In this document: in pieces, positions 6,282-9,491 of the stretch
Layout of the letters: every line of letters begins with the position of its first letter
How positions within the stretch are numbered: the stretch's first letter is position 1
Notes under the pieces: generated by a model
What the model was told of the DNA's origin: nothing
Database searches by the model: none
Seen by the model: only the letters and a program-made list of their open reading frames with translations
NCBI GenBank assembly: GCA_019236035.1
Contig: JAFAJU010000345.1
Location: 1 to 9,491, forward strand
Direction: 5' to 3'
From: Verrucomicrobiota bacterium
Lineage (GTDB): Bacteria > Verrucomicrobiota > Verrucomicrobiia > Chthoniobacterales > JAFAMB01
Length of the DNA: 9,491 bases
Position numbers and translations under genes: made by a program

Positions 6282-7331
6282 ATGGATGTCGCGCTGTCAG
6301 TCCGTGATCTTCGCGCCTATTACCTGACGTCTCATTTTGGTGTCGAGCGCGAGGTGCGCGCCGTCGACGACATCACGCTGTCCGTTGAGAAGAAGGAGAT
6401 CTACGGGATCGCCGGCGAATCGAGTTGTGGTAAGTCGACCTTTATCAGAACCATCGCCGCTGCTATCCGTCCGCCGCTGCGCGTTCTGGGGGGCTCCATC
6501 AGGTACAGCTTCCTTGATCGCGACCTTTACGACCTGGACGAAAGGGCGCTCACCGAGATGCGCTGGAAGCACCTCTCCTGCATTCTACAAGGCTCGATGA
6601 ACGTGCTCAATCCTGTCCGCCGCGTCCGCGAATCGTTCAAGGATTTCGCCTCTCCGCATATGGGACTCGCTCGATCTGTATTCTTCGACGCCGTGAAAGC
6701 GCATCTCAATCGTCTTCGGCTTTCGCCAACGGTGCTTTCCGCTTTTCCGCACGAGCTTTCGGGCGGCATGCGCCAGCGTGTCGCCATCGCGCTCGCCACC
6801 GTTTGCCGGCCTGAATTCATCATCGCCGACGAGCCGACCACAGCGCTGGACGTCGTGGTTCAGAAGGATGTTTTGGCGCTGATCCTCGAAATGCAGCGCG
6901 AGATCGGCTCGTCGATGATCTTCGTAACGCACGATCTGACGGTTCACGCCAATATTTCCAATCGGCTGGGCATCATGTACGCGGGCCGATTGGTCGAGGA
7001 AGGCTCCACCCGCGATATCCTTCGCGATCCGATGCATCCTTACACCCGGCATCTGATCGCCAGCCTCCCCCGGATCGGGGACGTTACGCCGAAGAAGGGG
7101 CTGTCAGGAGCACCGCCGAGTCTCGCCGACCCGCCCTCAGGGTGTCGCTTCCACCCACGCTGCCCGTTAGCGATGGATATTTGCCGCCAGGCCCATCCCG
7201 AACTGACCGCGCTTGCCCCGGGTCGGCGGGTGGCTTGCTACGCCGTTAGCCCCCTTGTGCAACCTGCTCACGAAGCCGCCGCAGCGCGCAAGGCAACCAA
7301 GGCGGACAAGTCCGCAGCCTTTCTCCAGTGA
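6282..7331 (+). CDS. ABC importer ATPase, DppD/OppD type
   Basis: Cytoplasmic ATP-hydrolysing subunit that powers import, expected to work as a heterodimer with the next gene's product. It is 349 residues. Walker A is GESSCGKST (45-53), with Ser in place of the Gly usual at the fourth position. The Q-loop Gln is 103 (LQGSMNVLNP, unusual; FQDP is typical). The signature LSGGMRQR is at 159-166, Walker B Asp183/Glu184 in FIIADEP, and the switch His is 217. The C-terminal oligopeptide-transporter domain has four cysteines (288, 294, 301, 319). This Cx5Cx6CxnC pattern is known to hold a 4Fe-4S cluster in some DppD proteins. ATG 6282 is set by GGGAG at 6268-6272; an in-frame ATG at 6258 lies inside the previous gene. 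Its last codons overlap the next start by 4 nt. Confidence 0.95.
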   Translation: MDVALSVRDLRAYYLTSHFGVEREVRAVDDITLSVEKKEIYGIAGESSCGKSTFIRTIAAAIRPPLRVLGGSIRYSFLDRDLYDLDERALTEMRWKHLSCILQGSMNVLNPVRRVRESFKDFASPHMGLARSVFFDAVKAHLNRLRLSPTVLSAFPHELSGGMRQRVAIALATVCRPEFIIADEPTTALDVVVQKDVLALILEMQREIGSSMIFVTHDLTVHANISNRLGIMYAGRLVEEGSTRDILRDPMHPYTRHLIASLPRIGDVTPKKGLSGAPPSLADPPSGCRFHPRCPLAMDICRQAHPELTALAPGRRVACYAVSPLVQPAHEAAAARKATKADKSAAFLQ

Positions 7332-8155
7332 CCCACCTGCTTTACGTCGAGCATCTGACCAGGACCTTTGCCATGGGTGGCCTCCTTGGCCGCACCCGAT
7401 TTGCGGCCATCGATGACGTCAGTTTTTCGCTGGAAGCCGCCCGCCCGGAAATCTTCGCGATCATCGGCGAATCCGGCAGCGGGAAGACAACCCTTGCGCG
7501 GATGATCCTCAACACGCTGGCGCCGAGCAAGGGCATTATCCGTTTTCTCGGCGAGGACATCTCCAGGTTCCGCGGCCGGCGGGAGCAGCTGCAATTCATG
7601 CGGAAAGTGCAGCCTATCTTCCAGAACCCGTTTGAGGCCTTCAACCCGCTCAAACGCGTCGATCGCTACCTATTTGCTTCCGCTTATCACTTTGCCGGAC
7701 ACCACGGCCGTGCTGGGCGCGAAGCCGCCGCCGACGAGGCCCTGAAGAAAGTTGGCCTGTCGCTGGCGGAGGTGAAAGGGCGTTTCCCACATGAACTTTC
7801 GGGAGGCCAGCTTCAGCGGGCCGCGATCGCGCGCGCGCTCATATCGTCGCCCGCTCTTATCGTCGCCGACGAGCCGGTATCGATGGTCGATGCCTCGCTC
7901 CGCATGTCGATCGTCAACCTATTCAAAACCCTCCGCGACGAGTTGAGAGTATCGATCATCTACATAACTCATGACCTCGCTACTGCTTACTACATCAGCG
8001 ACCGCGTGCTGATCATGCAGAAAGGCAAGGTCGTCGAGACCGGACCCGCCCGGCAGGTTCTGTCCAACCCCCAACATCCCTACACCGTCCTGCTCAGGGA
8101 ATCGATTCTGTCACCGGACGACGTCGACAAATCACATCTCGCCGGAGCGGCATAG
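7328..8155 (+). CDS. ABC importer ATPase, DppF/OppF type
   Basis: Partner ATPase of the importer. It is 275 residues. Walker A is GESGSGKTT (47-55), the Q-loop Gln is 99 (IFQNPFEAFNP), the signature LSGGQLQR is at 157-164, Walker B Asp181/Glu182 in LIVADEPVSMVD, and the switch His is 215. All catalytic residues are present. The D-loop reads SMVD rather than SALD. Unlike its partner it stops shortly after NPQHPYTVLLRESIL and lacks the C-terminal oligopeptide-transporter domain with its cysteines, so it is about 45-50 residues shorter than typical DppF. The GTG start 7328 overlaps the previous stop in GTGA, a classic coupling arrangement; no good Shine-Dalgarno site is visible. It is the last gene of the operon, and no intrinsic terminator with a T-run follows. 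Confidence 0.94.
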   Translation: MTHLLYVEHLTRTFAMGGLLGRTRFAAIDDVSFSLEAARPEIFAIIGESGSGKTTLARMILNTLAPSKGIIRFLGEDISRFRGRREQLQFMRKVQPIFQNPFEAFNPLKRVDRYLFASAYHFAGHHGRAGREAAADEALKKVGLSLAEVKGRFPHELSGGQLQRAAIARALISSPALIVADEPVSMVDASLRMSIVNLFKTLRDELRVSIIYITHDLATAYYISDRVLIMQKGKVVETGPARQVLSNPQHPYTVLLRESILSPDDVDKSHLAGAA

Positions 8156-8189
8156 GTTTGTTCTCGAATCCTTAATTCAAAAACACTTT

Positions 8190-8347
8190 CCGAAGTTCGG
8201 GGAATCGTGCTCGTGCTCGATCTGTGGGACTTCGGCGCTGAAAAGAGAGTCCGATCCTTTGGCAATTATTTGTTCCATCACTCTGACCGCGAGAAATCCT
8301 CGAGGACGAGTACGAGCAGGAGCACGAGCACGACTTCCCAGCTTCGG
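8190..8347. mobile_element. MITE-like non-coding element with terminal inverted repeats
   Basis: Left end 8190-8218 and right end 8320-8347 are imperfect inverted repeats. CCGAAG pairs with CTTCGG at the tips, GGGAA with TTCCC, and the inner 14 nt (8205-8218 and 8320-8333) match exactly; small indels lie between. The interior of about 100 nt holds no credible gene. The right end is built from GAGCACGA-like units (8302-8333), which gives it a simple-repeat look. Size, ends and lack of coding fit a miniature inverted-repeat element. I could not identify a clear target-site duplication. It may also serve as the 3' end structure of the importer transcript. Confidence 0.55.
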
Positions 8348-8355
8348 CATTTAGG

Positions 8356-8395
8356 TTAAAAACAGGCTCTTATGCAGAAGCACAGCGCCTGTTTA
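8356..8395 (-). repeat. 40-nt dispersed repeat, copy 2 (inverted)
   Basis: Reverse-complement copy of 2052-2091 (34 of 40 identical by hand). Here the internal stem is perfect: AAACAGGC (8360-8367) pairs with GCCTGTTT (8387-8394) across a 19-nt loop. It starts 9 nt after the MITE-like element. The stretch from 8396 to the promoter at 8464 holds nothing else I can name. Confidence 0.65.
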
Positions 8396-8455
8396 AGCCC
8401 TTTCTACTCCGCAACGAGCGCGCGAAACGCGCCTCAACCCCCTCCATTGATTTTG

Positions 8456-8643
8456 AAATACCCTTGATCGCACGCCCAATTTTTTCTATATCGCAAATAA
8501 ATGTCTCCCCCAATGAAAAAAGCTATCTACTGCCTGGCGGCGTGTTTTTCTTCGACGGTTGCGCTCACCGCTCCAACCGAACTTACGTATTGGGATTTTC
8601 TCGGTGGCGGCGATGGAATCCGCATGAAACAGATCGTGGAGGA
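8456..8643 (+). repeat. Direct repeat of 2205-2390 (promoter plus gene start)
   Basis: Intact copy of the segment whose decayed version precedes the importer operon. It covers the promoter, both in-frame ATGs and about the first 47 codons. Identity over the coding part is roughly 79% by hand count, with one extra base in the upstream copy. Confidence 0.8.
8464..8492 (+). promoter_or_regulatory. Sigma70-type promoter of the family-1 binding-protein gene
   Basis: TTGATC (8464-8469), a 17-nt spacer and TATATC (8487-8492); it is duplicated at 2212-2240 with the same spacing. The expected start point near 8499 leaves almost no leader before ATG 8501 and about 14 nt before ATG 8513. There is no Shine-Dalgarno site, so a leaderless or near-leaderless message is likely. 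Confidence 0.65.
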
Positions 8644-9491
8644 ATTTAATAAGAGTCAAAATGAAATCCACGTCAACGAGTCGACGCTCACGTGGGGCGA
8701 ACCGTTCTACACCAAGGTTCACACTGCGGTTGTCGCCGGCCAGACACCGGACGTGATGACCTACCATCTGTCACACTTCGCCACCGGAATCACCGCCAAA
8801 GACCTGAGGCCCATTACCACCGAGGAACTTGCTCAAGCCGGTCTCAAGGCAGCCGACTTCCAAAAATCGCTGGTCGACAGGTCGCTTGAGCTCAGCAAGA
8901 AATACGGACAGTCGGACCAACTTTTCGGGGTTCCACTCGATATCCATACCCTCGTTTTATACTATAACAAAACTGCTCTCCAGAAGGCGGGATTGCTGGG
9001 CTCAGATGGCAAGCCGACCGGTCTCGATGGCATGGACGCGTTTACAAAGATGTTGACCGAAGCGAAAGCAAAAACGCACCTTATACCCGTATCCGAAAAC
9101 ATCTATTCAGAGGATCCCGCATCCCTGTGGCGCCTCTGGTACACCTTCTTCAGACAGCAGGGTGGCGATTTTTTGAAAAACGGCGAGTTGAGCTTCGACG
9201 ACGTCGCCAGTCAAGGAACGAAGTCGTTGCAGATGATAGCCGATTGGGCAAAACAAGGATTGATCCCGAAAAACACCGGCTATTCCTCGATGGTTGCGCT
9301 ATTTTCGGCCGGTCGTGCCGTCTTCATGATCAACGGCAACTGGGAAGTACCTACCATGGTCGATCTGCAAAAGCAGGGCAAGCTGCCTTTTGAATACGGC
9401 GTCGCAGCGATGCCAACATTTTTTGATAATCAGAATACCTGGGCCGACTCCCACCAGTTGGCCATACCGAACAATGAGAAGACGCCGCCGT
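8513..9491 (+). CDS. ABC importer sugar-binding protein, family 1 (UgpB/MalE-like), 3' end outside window
   Basis: Periplasmic or lipid-anchored receptor of a carbohydrate ABC importer. The frame is open for 326 codons to the window edge; the family usually has 400-440 residues. The N-terminus MKKAIYCLAACFSSTVALTA is an export signal. LAAC fits a lipobox, though the hydrophobic part before it is short, so ordinary cleavage near LTA/PTE is also possible. The mature part starts ELTYWDFLGGGDGIRMKQIVEEFNKS and continues with the family pattern VHTAVVAGQTPDVMTYHLSHF, then FGVPLDIHTLVLYYNKTALQKAGL and an FSAGRAVFMINGNWEVP segment. Two in-frame ATGs exist, 8501 and 8513. I chose 8513 because basic residues then lead directly into the hydrophobic core, but the promoter at 8464 would allow 8501. 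Permease genes probably follow beyond the window. The exact sugar cannot be read from sequence. Confidence 0.92.
   Translation, partial: MKKAIYCLAACFSSTVALTAPTELTYWDFLGGGDGIRMKQIVEEFNKSQNEIHVNESTLTWGEPFYTKVHTAVVAGQTPDVMTYHLSHFATGITAKDLRPITTEELAQAGLKAADFQKSLVDRSLELSKKYGQSDQLFGVPLDIHTLVLYYNKTALQKAGLLGSDGKPTGLDGMDAFTKMLTEAKAKTHLIPVSENIYSEDPASLWRLWYTFFRQQGGDFLKNGELSFDDVASQGTKSLQMIADWAKQGLIPKNTGYSSMVALFSAGRAVFMINGNWEVPTMVDLQKQGKLPFEYGVAAMPTFFDNQNTWADSHQLAIPNNEKTPP

Noticed and set aside
8202..8333. CRISPR-like or tandem-repeat array in the GAGCACGA-type units
   Set aside because: The units are short, contiguous and variable, with no spacers of constant length; they form the ends of an inverted-repeat element.
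8464..8649. 61-codon frame overlapping the start of the family-1 binding-protein gene
   Set aside because: The frame at 8513 is open to the window edge and encodes clear family motifs; the other is a shadow across the promoter.
1..9491. Defence system, phage genes, tRNA or rRNA
   Set aside because: No matching proteins or folds were seen on either strand; every long real gene is a transporter part or the glycosidase.

Overview
The window reads as carbohydrate- or oligopeptide-uptake DNA from a Gram-negative, probably soil-type bacterium. Both solute-binding proteins carry export signals suited to a periplasmic system, most genes lack a clear Shine-Dalgarno site, and the intergenic DNA is full of small palindromic repeats. 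A Verrucomicrobiota-like host is my best guess from the repeat style and protein flavour. It is an inference only, because no rRNA or marker gene is present. All recognisable genes lie on the + strand.

Layout. (1) 2-328: the C-terminal end of an MFS transporter. A REP-like inverted doublet (324-432) overlaps its stop codon. (2) 493-1998: a complete cytoplasmic GH51 alpha-L-arabinofuranosidase. (3) 1999-2442: a dense non-genic region holding a 40-nt dispersed repeat, two adjacent long hairpins, a sigma70-type promoter, and a frameshifted remnant of the 5' end of a family-1 sugar-binding-protein gene. That remnant runs into a strong Shine-Dalgarno site. (4) 2443-8155: a compact, complete five-gene ABC importer of the Dpp/Opp type (family-5 binding protein, two permeases, two ATPases). 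(5) 8156-8463: a MITE-like inverted-repeat element of about 158 bp and a second, oppositely oriented copy of the 40-nt repeat. (6) 8513-9491: the start of an intact family-1 (UgpB/MalE-like) binding-protein gene that runs off the window. Its promoter and first ~47 codons match the remnant in region 3.

How it fits together. GH51 enzymes remove terminal arabinofuranose from short arabino- and arabinoxylo-oligosaccharides inside the cell, so imported oligosaccharides are needed. The MFS carrier, the Dpp-like importer and the family-1 importer are all candidates to supply them. Family-5 binding proteins are often peptide-specific but include several oligosaccharide binders, so the substrate here is open.

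The most notable point is structural. The five-gene importer sits between two copies of the same promoter plus gene start, one intact and one decayed. This suggests it was placed behind the promoter of a sugar-binding-protein gene and now uses it. I found no defence system, CRISPR array, tRNA, rRNA or transposase gene.
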